A stretch of DNA of 64,000 bases from JACMLC01 sp963817025 (GTDB lineage: Bacteria > Acidobacteriota > Blastocatellia > Pyrinomonadales > Pyrinomonadaceae), in the NCBI GenBank assembly GCA_963817025.1, contig CAWFML010000005.1, positions 496,001 through 560,000 on the forward strand, read 5' to 3'. Below the pieces are notes generated by a model, which did not search any database, had not been told where the DNA came from, and was given only the letters and a program-made list of their open reading frames with translations. Both the position numbers and the translations under genes were made by a program. Positions 26,815-35,975 of this stretch are shown one piece after another (positions within the stretch are counted from its first letter, which is position 1; every line of letters starts with the position of its first letter).

Positions 26815-28179
26815 ATGACCAAACTTTATTGTGCCAGATGGGTGATGCCTGTTATCTCGCCGCCGGTTGAGGACGGCGCGGTGGCGATTGAAGGCGAGCG
26901 CATCGTTGCCGTCGGGCAGCGAGATGCGCTCCGGGCCAGATTCCCCGAAGCGGCTCTCAAAGATTTCGGCGAAGCGGCTCTCTTGCCCGGTCTGGTCAAC
27001 TGCCACACGCATCTTGAGCTGACGGCGATGCGCGGTTATCTTGAACCCGAAGAGGGAGATTTTTTCGCGTGGCTCAAAAAGCTGACCCTTGCGCGGCTTG
27101 AGCGTATGACGCCGGATGACCTGTACGTGTCTGCTGCGTGGGGCGCAATCGAAGCGGCGCGTGCGGGCATCACCTGTGTCGGCGATGCTTCGGATGCTGC
27201 GAGTGCGAGCATGCGTGCATTGTCGGAGGTGGGTTTGAGAGGCATCGTATATCAGGAATCTTTCGGCCCTGACTCGAAGCTTGCGCGCGAGCATTTCGAG
27301 AAGCTGCGCGAAAAAGTGGACTACCTGCGCGAGTTTGAAACACGCCTCGTGCGTCCGGGCGTCTCTCCGCACGCGCCTTATACAGTCAGCGCGCCGCAGT
27401 TGGAGTTGATTGCCGGATATGCTCTGGCGGAAAATCTGCCTTTGATGATGCACGCGGCAGAGTCTGAGGCAGAGATGCTGTTTCTGCTTGAAGGACGCGG
27501 CCCGTTTGCAGAGGGACTCGCGCGGCGCGGCATAGAGTGGCACGCGCCCGGCGTCTCTCCGATTCAATATCTGTCCGCGCACGGCATCCTAGCCACGCGG
27601 CCACTGCTCGCGCATTGCATCAGGGCGGATGAAGCCGATATTGAAACCATAAAGGAAGCGGACGCGCGCATCGCGCATTGCCCGAAGTCGAATGCCAAGC
27701 TAGGGCATGGCCGCGCGCCGTTCGCCGCTTTTATCAGGCATGGCTTGAAGGTCGGCCTCGGCAGCGATTCTGTGGCAAGCAATAACACCTGCGATTTGAT
27801 CGAAGAAGCGCGTTTCGCCGCTCTGCTCTCGCGGGCGGGCGGGGATACGATTGAGCACCAGCGTCTGCCGGGCGCGGAAGTCGCGCTGCGCGCAGCCACG
27901 CACGGCGGCGCACACGCGCTCGGCCTGGAAGAGCACGCGGGCGCGCTCCGCGAAGGCATGCAGGCGGACATGTGTGTCATCGCACTCGACGGCGCGCACC
28001 AGCAGCCCGTCTACGACCCTGCCGCAGCCATCATCTTCGCCTCATCCGGGCGCGATGTGCGAATGACGATGGTCGCGGGCCAGGAGATTTTTATAGATGG
28101 CCGCGTGACTAATGTTGATGAAGAACGATTGCGTGAGCGTATGAAGGAAATTTCAAAGGCAGTTACGGGTAATGAGTAA
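26815..28179 (+). CDS. Amidohydrolase, aminohydrolase/deaminase subgroup (MtaD/TrzA-like)
   Basis: 454 residues. Metal ligands are visible as HxH in LVNCHTHLEL, His in LMMHAAESEAE, His in LLAHCIRADE and Asp in VGLGSDSVASNN. The N- and C-terminal strands form the composite beta-sandwich typical of cytosine/guanine/methylthioadenosine deaminases. The wording SPHAPYTVSAP is shared with MTA/SAH deaminases. In bacteria using the futalosine route to menaquinone a member of this group (MqnX) deaminates aminofutalosine, which is one candidate role, but no other mqn gene is nearby. Substrate is therefore open. Confidence 0.85.
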   Translation: MTKLYCARWVMPVISPPVEDGAVAIEGERIVAVGQRDALRARFPEAALKDFGEAALLPGLVNCHTHLELTAMRGYLEPEEGDFFAWLKKLTLARLERMTPDDLYVSAAWGAIEAARAGITCVGDASDAASASMRALSEVGLRGIVYQESFGPDSKLAREHFEKLREKVDYLREFETRLVRPGVSPHAPYTVSAPQLELIAGYALAENLPLMMHAAESEAEMLFLLEGRGPFAEGLARRGIEWHAPGVSPIQYLSAHGILATRPLLAHCIRADEADIETIKEADARIAHCPKSNAKLGHGRAPFAAFIRHGLKVGLGSDSVASNNTCDLIEEARFAALLSRAGGDTIEHQRLPGAEVALRAATHGGAHALGLEEHAGALREGMQADMCVIALDGAHQQPVYDPAAAIIFASSGRDVRMTMVAGQEIFIDGRVTNVDEERLRERMKEISKAVTGNE

Positions 28180-28187
28180 AACCGATT

Positions 28188-28370
28188 TAAGCCCTGAAAG
28201 GGCGAGATGCGATAGCCTGTGGCAACGCCACAGGAATCAAATTCGTTATCATCTCAAGCCCTGAAAGGGCGGCATAAATTATCACGCCCTTTCAGGGCTT
28301 GCTAAACCTATTGCATCGCATTCCTGTGGCGTTGCCACAGGCTATTACATTGCGCCCCTTCGGGGCTTTA
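28188..28370. repeat. Nested palindromic repeat, family A copy 2
   Basis: Same arrangement as at 1302. The outer left hairpin is CCTGTGGCAACGCCACAGG and the outer right is CCTGTGGCGTTGCCACAGG; the core is AAGCCCTGAAAGGGCGGCAT with CGCCCTTTCAGGGCTT. It ends CGCCCCTTCGGGGCTTT. Confidence 0.9.
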
Positions 28371-28402
28371 TAAACGGATGTTGAACTCGTCACTGATTTA
28401 TC

Positions 28403-29653
28403 ATGAATGTAATGGTCTTAAATTGCGGCAGCTCGACTGTCAAATTTCAGTTGATAGCGACTGAGCTTGAAGCCATCGCTGAGAACGCAGACCGGCGACT
28501 GGCGCGCGGTCTTGTTGAGCGCATCGGCGGCGAGGCCATCATCACACTTCATGCGGAAGGCCGTGAGGCGCAGAGGTCAACCGCTCCGGTTCGTGATGCG
28601 CGTGCGGCGGTTGACCTGATAATTCGCTGGGCATGTTCGGAAAACGCTGGCATCCCTGAAGTCCGCAGTGTCGCAGACGTGCATGCGGTGGGCCACAGGG
28701 TCGTGCATGGCGGCGAGCGTTTCACGCAGTCCGTCGTGATTACAGACGAAGTTGTGCGCGGCATAGAGGATTGCATAGACCTCGCGCCGCTTCACAATCC
28801 TGCGAACATCAAAGGCATCGTGGCCGCGCGCGAAGTCTTCGGGCCAGGCATTCCAGAGGTCGCAGTCTTCGACACAGCATTTCACCAGACCCTGCCGGAG
28901 CATGCATATCTCTACGCATTGCCGTATCAGTTCTATCGTCGCCACCGCATCCGCCGCTATGGTTTTCACGGCACGTCGCATCGTTATATCGCGTATCGCT
29001 ACCGGCAGCTTCGCGGGATTGCGCGCGAAGAAACCAACGTCATCACGCTTCATTTAGGCAACGGATGTTCTGCGGCGCTGATTCGCGGCGGCGATTCGGT
29101 GGACACTTCGATGGGGCTGACGCCGCTCGAAGGCTTGATGATGGGAACACGTTCGGGCGACCTTGACCCTGCGATTGTGGATTTCATCGCGGCCAAAGAG
29201 GGATTGACGGCGCAGGAAGTCGAAACGCTGCTCAATAAACAATCCGGCCTCATAGGCATCTCAGGACTGACGAACGACATGCGCGAGTTGTTGGACGAAG
29301 CGCGCGAGAATGATGACAGGCGCGCCCGGCTGGCGATAGAGATTTTCTGTTATCGCATCAGAAAATATGTTGGCGCATATCTGGCTGCGGCGGGCGGCGC
29401 GGATGCGATCATTTTCGCGGGCGGCATCGGCGAGAACGCTCCTGAGGTCAGGGCGCGCATCTGCACAGGCCTTGAATGGTGTGGGCTTGAGCTTGACGCA
29501 GGACGAAATGACGAGCACATTGGCGGGCGCGAAGGTTTAATCAGCCGTGACGACTCGCGCCTGGCAGCTTACGTCATCCCGACGGATGAAGAACTCTTAA
29601 TCGCACGCGACACCGTGCGCTGCGTGCGCGGCGCGGCGCAAAGAAGAGCTTGA
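28403..29653 (+). CDS. ackA: Acetate kinase
   Basis: 416 residues of the ASKHA fold. Motifs present: the phosphate-binding LNCGSSTVKFQL at the N-terminus, VGHRVVHGGERF, the catalytic-region FDTAFHQTLPEHAY, YGFHGTSHRYIAYR, and LHLGNGCSAALI, then FAGGIGENAPEVR. The enzyme interconverts acetate plus ATP with acetyl phosphate. No phosphotransacetylase gene is adjacent. The ATG follows directly after repeat family A and a short GTCACTG word, and lacks a clear ribosome binding site. Slightly longer than the usual 400 residues because of a C-terminal extension. Confidence 0.95.
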   Translation: MNVMVLNCGSSTVKFQLIATELEAIAENADRRLARGLVERIGGEAIITLHAEGREAQRSTAPVRDARAAVDLIIRWACSENAGIPEVRSVADVHAVGHRVVHGGERFTQSVVITDEVVRGIEDCIDLAPLHNPANIKGIVAAREVFGPGIPEVAVFDTAFHQTLPEHAYLYALPYQFYRRHRIRRYGFHGTSHRYIAYRYRQLRGIAREETNVITLHLGNGCSAALIRGGDSVDTSMGLTPLEGLMMGTRSGDLDPAIVDFIAAKEGLTAQEVETLLNKQSGLIGISGLTNDMRELLDEARENDDRRARLAIEIFCYRIRKYVGAYLAAAGGADAIIFAGGIGENAPEVRARICTGLEWCGLELDAGRNDEHIGGREGLISRDDSRLAAYVIPTDEELLIARDTVRCVRGAAQRRA

Positions 29654-29695
29654 ATCTTTTCTTTGCGCCTTTGCGCTTTTGCGGGAGACAACTGC
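29654..29695. repeat. Single arm of a family C word-repeat
   Basis: CTTTGCGCCTTTGCGC followed by TTTTGCGGGAGAC, without the opposing arm. It lies between the convergent ackA and MOSC genes. Confidence 0.6.
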
Positions 29696-30160
29696 TTATG
29701 CTGCTTCGACCACATCGCCGACCTTTATCAAACCATCCGAGAGAACCTGTGCGCGCAGTCCGCCGCGATGCACAAGGCCGCCGATGATGCCCGGACTCCC
29801 GGAGATTTTCGCCAGATGCGCGCAAGGCTCGCAGAGGCGAACCCCGCGCAAAATCACAGAGCCGACGCGAAACTCCTGCCCGACCAGATGATTCAAAGGC
29901 ACACCGCGCGTGATGATGTTTCGTCTTCCCTCGGACGGCTGTAAATCCAAACCGCTCTCGCGCCGCATCCCTTCAAAGGCTTCGGCTTCGATTAACGTGA
30001 CCTCGAAATCCGGCTCGTCCTTCCAGAACGTGCCAGTCCGGTTAAAATAGCGGTCGCCCTCCAAACCTCTGCCCGGCACGGCGTGCGCTTCCATGACGGA
30101 TTGCACCGGCTCGCTGTTTGATGAAGCGATGTTGATGGAAATGACTTCGCCTTTGTACAT
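29696..30160 (-). CDS. MOSC domain protein
   Basis: 154 residues from the third of three consecutive ATGs (30,160), which has AAGGA 6 bases upstream; 30,166 is also possible. MOSC features are VPGRGLEGDRYFNRTG, the beta-strand FEVTLIEAEAF, RRNIITRGVPLNHLVG and the conserved cysteine in GVRLCEPCAHL. MOSC domains bind sulfur carried to the molybdenum cofactor or act as stand-alone Mo-cofactor-dependent reductase subunits. The gene overlaps the stop of the aminotransferase gene upstream, so the two are probably cotranscribed. The specific reaction is unknown. Confidence 0.88.
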   Translation of the reverse strand: MYKGEVISINIASSNSEPVQSVMEAHAVPGRGLEGDRYFNRTGTFWKDEPDFEVTLIEAEAFEGMRRESGLDLQPSEGRRNIITRGVPLNHLVGQEFRVGSVILRGVRLCEPCAHLAKISGSPGIIGGLVHRGGLRAQVLSDGLIKVGDVVEAA

Positions 30161-30162
30161 CA

Positions 30163-31524
30163 TCATTCCTTAGAACGCGCAGCCGTAATCGCCTCGTCGA
30201 AAATCTCCAGCGCGACATCCACGTTCTCTTTGGTCAGGATGAGCGGCGGCGACCAGCGAATGGTGTTCGCGCCTGCGCCGAGGATAATCAGCCCGCGCTC
30301 ATAGCAGCCTAGCTCGATGCGGTCGCGCAGTTCAGGCGCAGCCTTGTTCGAGGCGCGGTCTTCGACGAACTCGACGCCGACCATCAGTCCGAACCCACGC
30401 ACGTCGCCGATGCAATCATGCTTCTGCATCAGCTTGCGCAAGCCTTGCTGCAAATATTCTCCGACCGACGCGCTGTTGGCGACCAACTCTCTTTCAAGCA
30501 GCTCGATGGTCTTGAGCGCGGCGGCGATGCAGACCGGATTGCCGCCGAAGGTCGAAGCATGCGCGCCCGGCTTCCAGTCCATCAAATCCGCACGCGCGAC
30601 CGTGACGCCGATGGGCAGCCCCGAACCGATGCCTTTCGCCAGGCAGATAACGTCCGGCTTGATGTCGTAATGGTCGCACGCAAACATTTTTCCGGTGCGT
30701 CCCATGCCCGACTGCACTTCGTCCACAACCAGCAGGATGCCATGCTCGTCGCAGATGCGGCGCAAGCCCTGCAAAAATTCTTTCGGCGCGGGAACATAAC
30801 CGCCTTCGCCCTGCACTGCCTCGACGACGATGGCCGCGACCTCTTCGGGCGGCGTGGTGGTTTTGAAAAGACGATTCTCAATCCAGTCGAGAGATGCGCG
30901 GCTGGCCGTCTCGCCGTCCGTCTGCTCGCCCGTGAACGGGTGGCGGAAGGCGTTCGGGTAAGGCACATGCGTCACATCCAGAGCCGAACGCTTAAAGCCT
31001 TTGCGCTGCGCTGCCTTTGATGAAGTCAGAGAGAGCGAGCCGAGCGTGCGGCCATGAAAACTGTTAAAGAAGGCTATGAACTTCTCGCGCCCTGTGGCAT
31101 GCATCGCAAGCTTGAGGGCTGTCTCGACGGCTTCCGTGCCGCTGTTGGCAAAATGCGTGCGCGTGGGGCTTGGGACGGGCGTTATCTCGTCCAGCTTGCG
31201 CGCCAGATCGGGCATGTGGCGATAGTAGTAATCAGTGCCGCACATGTGAATCAAGCTTGCCGCCTGCTCCTGTATGGCGCTGACGATTTCCGGGTGACAG
31301 TGGCCCGTCGAGCAGACTGCGACGCCCGCGTTGCAGTCTAAAAAGATATTGCCGTCAACGTCTTCGACCCAGACGCCTGCGGCGCGCTCGACCACGAGCT
31401 GCCAGTTCGGGCGCGGGTAGGACGGATTGACGTACTGATGGTCTGCGTTGATGATTTCCATGCCCTTCGGGCCGGGCAGCGCGGTCTTGATTTCAGGTCT
31501 CTTCGGTGGTGCAATTGTGGACAT
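30163..31524 (-). CDS. Class III PLP aminotransferase (4-aminobutyrate/acetylornithine type)
   Basis: 453 residues. Landmarks: VDGNIFLDCNAGVAVCSTGH, the cofactor-contact FANSGTEAVETALKLA, SFHGRTLGSLSLT, LLVVDEVQSGMGRTGKM and the Schiff-base Lys in ICLAKGIGSGLPIG. The phrase YPRPNWQLVVERAAGVWVED is typical of the gabT-like acetylornithine aminotransferase family of Deinococcus and Acidobacteriota. It moves an amino group between an omega-amine and 2-oxoglutarate; exact substrate unresolved. AAGGAGAAGTG precedes the ATG. Cotranscribed with the MOSC gene. Confidence 0.92.
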   Translation of the reverse strand: MSTIAPPKRPEIKTALPGPKGMEIINADHQYVNPSYPRPNWQLVVERAAGVWVEDVDGNIFLDCNAGVAVCSTGHCHPEIVSAIQEQAASLIHMCGTDYYYRHMPDLARKLDEITPVPSPTRTHFANSGTEAVETALKLAMHATGREKFIAFFNSFHGRTLGSLSLTSSKAAQRKGFKRSALDVTHVPYPNAFRHPFTGEQTDGETASRASLDWIENRLFKTTTPPEEVAAIVVEAVQGEGGYVPAPKEFLQGLRRICDEHGILLVVDEVQSGMGRTGKMFACDHYDIKPDVICLAKGIGSGLPIGVTVARADLMDWKPGAHASTFGGNPVCIAAALKTIELLERELVANSASVGEYLQQGLRKLMQKHDCIGDVRGFGLMVGVEFVEDRASNKAAPELRDRIELGCYERGLIILGAGANTIRWSPPLILTKENVDVALEIFDEAITAARSKE

Positions 31525-31690
31525 AACACTTCTCCTTAAAAGTTTAGAGCAAGGGAATTGAATGATAAAACGAGTTACTTGTGAACGCTTGAGTTTTTAA
31601 AGAGAAGTGCTAGTCCGCGAAGAGGTTCGCGCGGGTTTCGAGCGGGCGGCAAGGCGGATTAAGGTGGCGAAACATAAAACGAATGTTCGG

Positions 31691-31731
31691 GCTAGATGTT
31701 AGAAATAGATAACTGACTCCTAACATCTAGC
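31691..31731. terminator. Inverted repeat downstream of cysS
   Basis: 12-bp perfect arms (GCTAGATGTTAG at 31,691-31,702 and its inverse at 31,720-31,731). It lies 19 bases past the cysS stop. There is no U-tract on the minus strand, so terminator function is uncertain. Confidence 0.45.
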
Positions 31732-31749
31732 ATTTGACCTCTGAAGTTG

Positions 31750-33156
31750 TCAACGTCTCTTCCAGCGCACGCCGTCTTTGGTGTCTTCGAGCGTGATGCC
31801 GCCAGCGGCAAGCTGCTGGCGTATTTCGTCTGCGCGTGCGAAGTCGCGGCGGCGGCGCGCTTCCTGTCGCTCGTCTATCAACGCCTGTATCTCTGCGTCG
31901 AGCATTTCCGCTTCCTCAGTCCCGCCGAAAATATTAAGCACCGAATCGAAGCGCGCAAGCAATTCAAGCAACTCGCGCTTGTTGTCTTCGCGCAGGGCAT
32001 GGCAGGCGATCGCCGTGTTCACTTCGCGCGCGAGATTATGCAGCGCCGCGAGCGCAACCGAAGTGTTGAGGTCGTCGTCAAGCCCCGCTTCAAAATCTCT
32101 GAGCGCCTTTCCGGCTGTCTCGTGCAGGTCTGGATTCGTGCCTGCTTCTGTGCGCGCTTCTTTCAGACGCGCGTGGAAATCACGCAGCCCCATGACCGTC
32201 TTTTCCGCTCCGCGCAGAGCCTCGAAAGTGAAGTTGAGCTGTTTGCTGTAAGGCACGCTCAAAAGAAAATAACGCACGGCCACAGGCGCGAATCCCATTT
32301 CCAGCAGGTCGCGGAAGGTGTAATAGTTGCCTTTCGATTTGGACATGGATTCGCCTTCGACTTTCAGGTGCTCGTAGTGAATCCAGTATCTTGAGAAAGG
32401 GACGACGCCGGTCGCGCCTTCGCTCTGCGCGATCTCGTTTTCGTGATGCGGAAAGATTAAGTCTATGCCGCCCGCGTGAATATCAAACGATTGGCCCAGA
32501 TATTTCATGGACATCGCGGAGCACTCTATATGCCAGCCGGGGCGACCGCGTCCGAGGCTCGTCTCCCATGCAGGCTCGTCCTCAGTCTCCGCCGCTTTCC
32601 AGAGCGCGAAATCGCGCGCGTCCTCTTTCTCATACTTGTCCGTGTCCACGCGCTCGCTCGCGCCCGCGATGTTGCCCGCGAAATTTATCTTCGAGAGCTT
32701 GCCGTATTCGGGAAAAGAACTGATGCGATAGTAGACGGAGCCTTCGGACTCGTAAGCATGGCCGCGCTCTTGCAGCTTCAAGATCATCTCTACCATCTCA
32801 GGGATGTGACGCGTGGCGCGCGGGACGATGTCTGGCCGGTTACAGCCGAGCGCGTCCGCGTCCTGCCAGAGAGCTTCTATGTATTTGGCTGTATATTCGT
32901 CAATCGTGACGCCCGCTTTTTGCGAGAGCGCGATGATGCGGTCTTCCACGTCAGTGATGTTCATGACGTGTGTCACGCGATAGCCCTTGTAACGCAGATA
33001 GCGGCACAGGATGTCTGTGCTGATGGCCGAGCGAAAGTTGCCTATCTGCGCGAAGTCCCAGACGGTCGGGCCGCAGTAATAGAGGCTGACCTCGCCCTCG
33101 CGCATCGGTCGAAATTCTTCAAGCTGGCCGGAAAGTGTGTTGCGGAATCTTAGCAT
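31750..33156 (-). CDS. cysS: Cysteinyl-tRNA synthetase with altered HIGH motif
   Basis: 468 residues, normal length. Zinc ligands are in place: Cys28 (YYCGPTVW), Cys in HIECSAMSMKYLG, and HAGGIDLIFPHHENE. The KMSKS loop reads SMSKSKGN. The HIGH region reads FAQIGNFRS: position 37 is Gln where class I synthetases nearly always have His, and position 40 is Asn, common in bacterial CysRS. The codon is clearly CAG. The enzyme charges tRNA-Cys. It is the only cysS seen here and is otherwise intact, so I treat it as functional. Confidence 0.94.
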   Translation of the reverse strand: MLRFRNTLSGQLEEFRPMREGEVSLYYCGPTVWDFAQIGNFRSAISTDILCRYLRYKGYRVTHVMNITDVEDRIIALSQKAGVTIDEYTAKYIEALWQDADALGCNRPDIVPRATRHIPEMVEMILKLQERGHAYESEGSVYYRISSFPEYGKLSKINFAGNIAGASERVDTDKYEKEDARDFALWKAAETEDEPAWETSLGRGRPGWHIECSAMSMKYLGQSFDIHAGGIDLIFPHHENEIAQSEGATGVVPFSRYWIHYEHLKVEGESMSKSKGNYYTFRDLLEMGFAPVAVRYFLLSVPYSKQLNFTFEALRGAEKTVMGLRDFHARLKEARTEAGTNPDLHETAGKALRDFEAGLDDDLNTSVALAALHNLAREVNTAIACHALREDNKRELLELLARFDSVLNIFGGTEEAEMLDAEIQALIDERQEARRRRDFARADEIRQQLAAGGITLEDTKDGVRWKRR

Positions 33157-33292
33157 CTCTTTATCGCCAATCTATATGATGCGATAGATGATGCTGTGTC
33201 GGGCGGGTGATAGTCAAATAGTTACGCGAAATCTACGGCTCAATCGAGCACAAAGTTATAAGCGTTCAAGCCTTGATTGTCGGCAGAGAGTT

Positions 33293-34405
33293 TTAGAAAT
33301 GCTTAAAGCCTGAAGGCGTAAGAGAAGATATTTGTGAGTCTTTGATGAGCTTGATGTCTCTCTCATTCGTCACATCTCCGATGTAAGTTATGGGAACGCC
33401 TTCAAGCATTGTGGGCAGCCTTTTTAAGTTGCGCGGTCTGACTGTAAAGAGCAGCTCGAAATCTTCGCCGCCGCTTAGGGCGAGCGAGAGCGGGTCTAAA
33501 TCGTTTCCGGGTAACTGCATCAAGCAGCGATCAACGGGAATGCGAGCCGCGTCAATCTGCGCGCCGACGCGGCTCGCTTCGCACAGATGAGCGAGGTCTG
33601 AAGAGAGGCCGTCGCTGAGGTCTATCATCGCAGAGGCCAGTCGCTCTTCGCCAAGCAGCGCGCCCCAAGCCATGCGCGGCTCTGGCCGCAGGTGGCGTTG
33701 CAGGAGCGCTGCGACCGCGCTCGCTTTGTGCGAGCGCGATTTCCGCTCTGTCGGACGCGCGCCACGCTCTAACAACTTCAAACCGGCTGCCGCGCCGCCT
33801 AAGCTTCCCGTGACAAAAATATGGTCGCCCGCACGCGCGCCTGAGCGAAGAATTGCGCGATTGCGTTTTGTCTCTCCCGCGACGATTGAATCAATCACGA
33901 TGCTCTGCGGCGCGCGTGACACGTCGCCGCCGATCAGCGTGACTTGATGCTCTCCTGCCAGCGCAAAAAATCCTTCATAGAATTCTTCGACGAAATCCGT
34001 GTCCCAGATTTTTTGCGGGATGCCAATTGAGAGTATTGCCCAGCGCGGCCTTGCGCCCATCGCTGCGATGTCTGAGAGAGAGACTGCGAGAGCTTTGTGG
34101 CCCAAGCTTCGCGGCTCCATCCACGCGCGGCGAAAGTCCACATCCTCTACGAGCAGGTCAGCCGTCAAGACCATATCGCGCCCTGCATTTTGACGAATGA
34201 CGGCGGCATCATCGCCAATGCCTTTTAAAAGTGACGTGTGACGTGTGACGGGTGACGAGTGTAAATCCGTAGCGAGTGAGCTACGGCTGAGGGCGCGTTG
34301 TTTGATGAGGTTGATGAACTCGAACTCGCTGCGCGAAGACTGTTGGCGGGATGAGCGATGTTTAAGAGAGTTCGAGCCGTCGTCTCTTATCTCGTCACTC
34401 ATCAC
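33293..34405 (-). CDS. thiL: Thiamine-monophosphate kinase with repeat-bearing N-terminus
   Basis: 370 residues. Core motifs: GIGDDAAVI, TADLLVEDVDF, LAVSLSDIAAMGARP, IGGDVSRAPQ, and the C-terminal LALSGGEDFELLFTV. ThiL phosphorylates thiamine phosphate to the active diphosphate. The usual start (SEFEFINLIKQ) is followed not directly by GIGDDAA but by about 22 extra residues (RSSLATDLHSSPVTRHTSLL), encoded by GTGACGTGTGACG words of repeat family D. The 28 residues before SEFEF are also atypical. The insertion is in frame and lies ahead of the catalytic core, so activity is probably kept. Confidence 0.93.
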   Translation of the reverse strand: MMSDEIRDDGSNSLKHRSSRQQSSRSEFEFINLIKQRALSRSSLATDLHSSPVTRHTSLLKGIGDDAAVIRQNAGRDMVLTADLLVEDVDFRRAWMEPRSLGHKALAVSLSDIAAMGARPRWAILSIGIPQKIWDTDFVEEFYEGFFALAGEHQVTLIGGDVSRAPQSIVIDSIVAGETKRNRAILRSGARAGDHIFVTGSLGGAAAGLKLLERGARPTERKSRSHKASAVAALLQRHLRPEPRMAWGALLGEERLASAMIDLSDGLSSDLAHLCEASRVGAQIDAARIPVDRCLMQLPGNDLDPLSLALSGGEDFELLFTVRPRNLKRLPTMLEGVPITYIGDVTNERDIKLIKDSQISSLTPSGFKHF

Positions 34406-34413
34406 TTATCACA
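34229..34413. repeat. Family D arms flanking and entering the 5' end of thiL
   Basis: GTGACGTGTGACGTGTGACG plus GGTGACGAGTG (34,231-34,261) lies inside the thiL coding sequence; the complementary arm CTCGTCACTCATCACTTATC (34,393-34,412) spans the start codon region. The loop is about 130 bases of thiL. Confidence 0.75.
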
Positions 34414-34417
34414 GCTC

Positions 34418-35590
34418 TTAAAGCTTGCGCCGCATAGAATCGAGGCCGCCTTCGATGGTCTCAAGCGAGGTCGAGAAGGAGAAACGTAGATGGCTTTCGC
34501 CGTGCGCGCCGAAGACTATGCCGGGGACTGTGGCGACCTGCGCGCGTTCGAGCAGGATGTCTGCGGCCTCGCGGCTGTCGGGGCTAATGCGCGTGACATC
34601 GGGAAAGGCATAGAAAGCCCCGGCTGGACTCTCGCATGTCAATCCAAGCTCGTTCAATCCGGCCAGAAGCATGTCGCGCCGCTCACGATAAGCCGCGCGC
34701 GAGGTTTCGAGAAAATCCGATTGTTGGGTAAAAGCTGCCAGCGCGGCCCACTGCGTCGGCGTCGAAACTCCGTTGGTCGAATACAAAAGCGTCTTTCGCA
34801 TGCCGGTCATCCACGGCTCGGTCGCCACTGCATAGCCCAATCGCCAGCCGGTCATCGCATAAGATTTTGAGAGCGTGTAACAGGTAATCGTGCGCTCCAA
34901 CATGCCGTCAAGCGAGGCTATGGAAACATGCTCGCCGTCATAGACGAGGTCTTCATAGGCTTCATCTGCGATGACTATCAAATCGCGCTCCCTGGCAAAG
35001 CTCGCCACCGCTTCCGCTTCTTCGCGCGTGAAGACGACGCCCGTCGGATTCTGCGGCGTATTGTAATAGATGGCGCGCGTCTTCTCCGTCGCATGGCGCG
35101 AGAGCGTCTCTGCGAATCCCTCGCGGCGCGCGTCTTCCGTTGAGACCAGCACCGTCTTGCCGCCACCGTGAGAGATCAAATCCTTGATCGGCGTCCAGTA
35201 GGGCGAGAAGACGAGCACTTCATCCGACGGATTGACGACCGATTGAAACGCGCCGAAGAGTCCCTGCATGCCGCCGTTCAAAACAATCACGTCGTCCGGC
35301 GTAGCCTTGATGCGATTGCGCTCAAGCAGTTTGTCCGCGATGGCCGCGCGCAATTCCGCGATGCCGGACGAAGGAGAATAGCGCGTCTTATTGTCCGAGA
35401 GGGCGCGCGTCATCGCTTCCTTGATGTACGCGGGCGTGTTGCTGAAAGGCTCGCCGCCCTCGAATTGAAAGACGGACGCGCCGCCAGCGCGCAGCTCCAT
35501 AATCTTGTTGCGGATTTTGACGATGTCGGAAAACCCGACCTCGTCAAGACGCGAGGCGAGACGAAACGCAGAAGAAGACGTAGAAGACAC
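34418..35590 (-). CDS. Class I/II PLP aminotransferase (aspartate aminotransferase-like)
   Basis: About 390 residues from GTG 35,590. Motifs: FQFEGGEPFSNTP, RYSPSSGIAELRAAIA, LNGGMQGLFGAFQ, YNTPQNPTGVVF, IVIADEAYEDLVYDG and the Schiff-base Lys in YTLSKSYAMTGWRLGY, then RFSFSTS with the substrate-carboxylate Arg. This is the I-gamma type aspartate/tyrosine aminotransferase group. The start is uncertain: GGAGG lies 14 bases before the GTG, and the frame is open to 35,671 through Pro/Leu-rich codons that look non-conserved. It lies next to thiL in the same direction, with a 12-base gap. Confidence 0.88.
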   Translation of the reverse strand: MSSTSSSAFRLASRLDEVGFSDIVKIRNKIMELRAGGASVFQFEGGEPFSNTPAYIKEAMTRALSDNKTRYSPSSGIAELRAAIADKLLERNRIKATPDDVIVLNGGMQGLFGAFQSVVNPSDEVLVFSPYWTPIKDLISHGGGKTVLVSTEDARREGFAETLSRHATEKTRAIYYNTPQNPTGVVFTREEAEAVASFARERDLIVIADEAYEDLVYDGEHVSIASLDGMLERTITCYTLSKSYAMTGWRLGYAVATEPWMTGMRKTLLYSTNGVSTPTQWAALAAFTQQSDFLETSRAAYRERRDMLLAGLNELGLTCESPAGAFYAFPDVTRISPDSREAADILLERAQVATVPGIVFGAHGESHLRFSFSTSLETIEGGLDSMRRKL

Positions 35591-35794
35591 GATAGACAGG
35601 TGAACCTCCAAAACCGGAAACGGGTGCAAGAAAAGAAGCTGGATTATAGCTTGCCCTTCAGGATGAAGCAAAAGCCTTCGCCAAATAATTTAACGTCAGT
35701 TCGACCTCAGCATCAGTTGATGCAGCATAAAAGCCCCTCGCGGGGCTGAGAAAATCGAAATCTTTCTTATGCCGAACTCACGTTAATTTAAAAG

Positions 35795-35880
35795 GCGACA
35801 GAGACACATAGACTCAGAGAGACGGACAGAAGAACAGGAACCTTTTTCCATTTGCTCTGTGTCTCCATAGCTCTGTGGCT
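35795..35880. repeat. ACAGAGAC-type inverted word-repeat
   Basis: The left arm GCGACAGAGACACATAGACT with CAGAGAGACGG pairs with the right arm TTTGCTCTGTGTCTCCATAG and CTCTGTGGCT. It lies about 40 bases left of the element boundary, in chromosomal sequence. Confidence 0.75.
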
Positions 35881-35919
35881 AATCTCCTTCTTCACCTCTT
35901 ACTTCCGCTTTGTCCGTCT

Positions 35920-35938
35920 AAACATAAGCATTGACAGG
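35920..35938. repeat. attL core
   Basis: AAACATAAGCATTGACAGG, identical to 46,532-46,550. The integrase stop codon is 37 bases to the right. Sequence outside the repeat differs from that at the other end on both sides. Confidence 0.88.
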
Positions 35939-35975
35939 CGCGGTTTCCAGACGCCATGCAGTTGCATCAATGGCA

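Noticed and set aside
31525..31749. T-box or riboswitch near cysS
   Set aside because: This gap is downstream of cysS, and the gap upstream (33,157-33,292) is too short and lacks T-box motifs.
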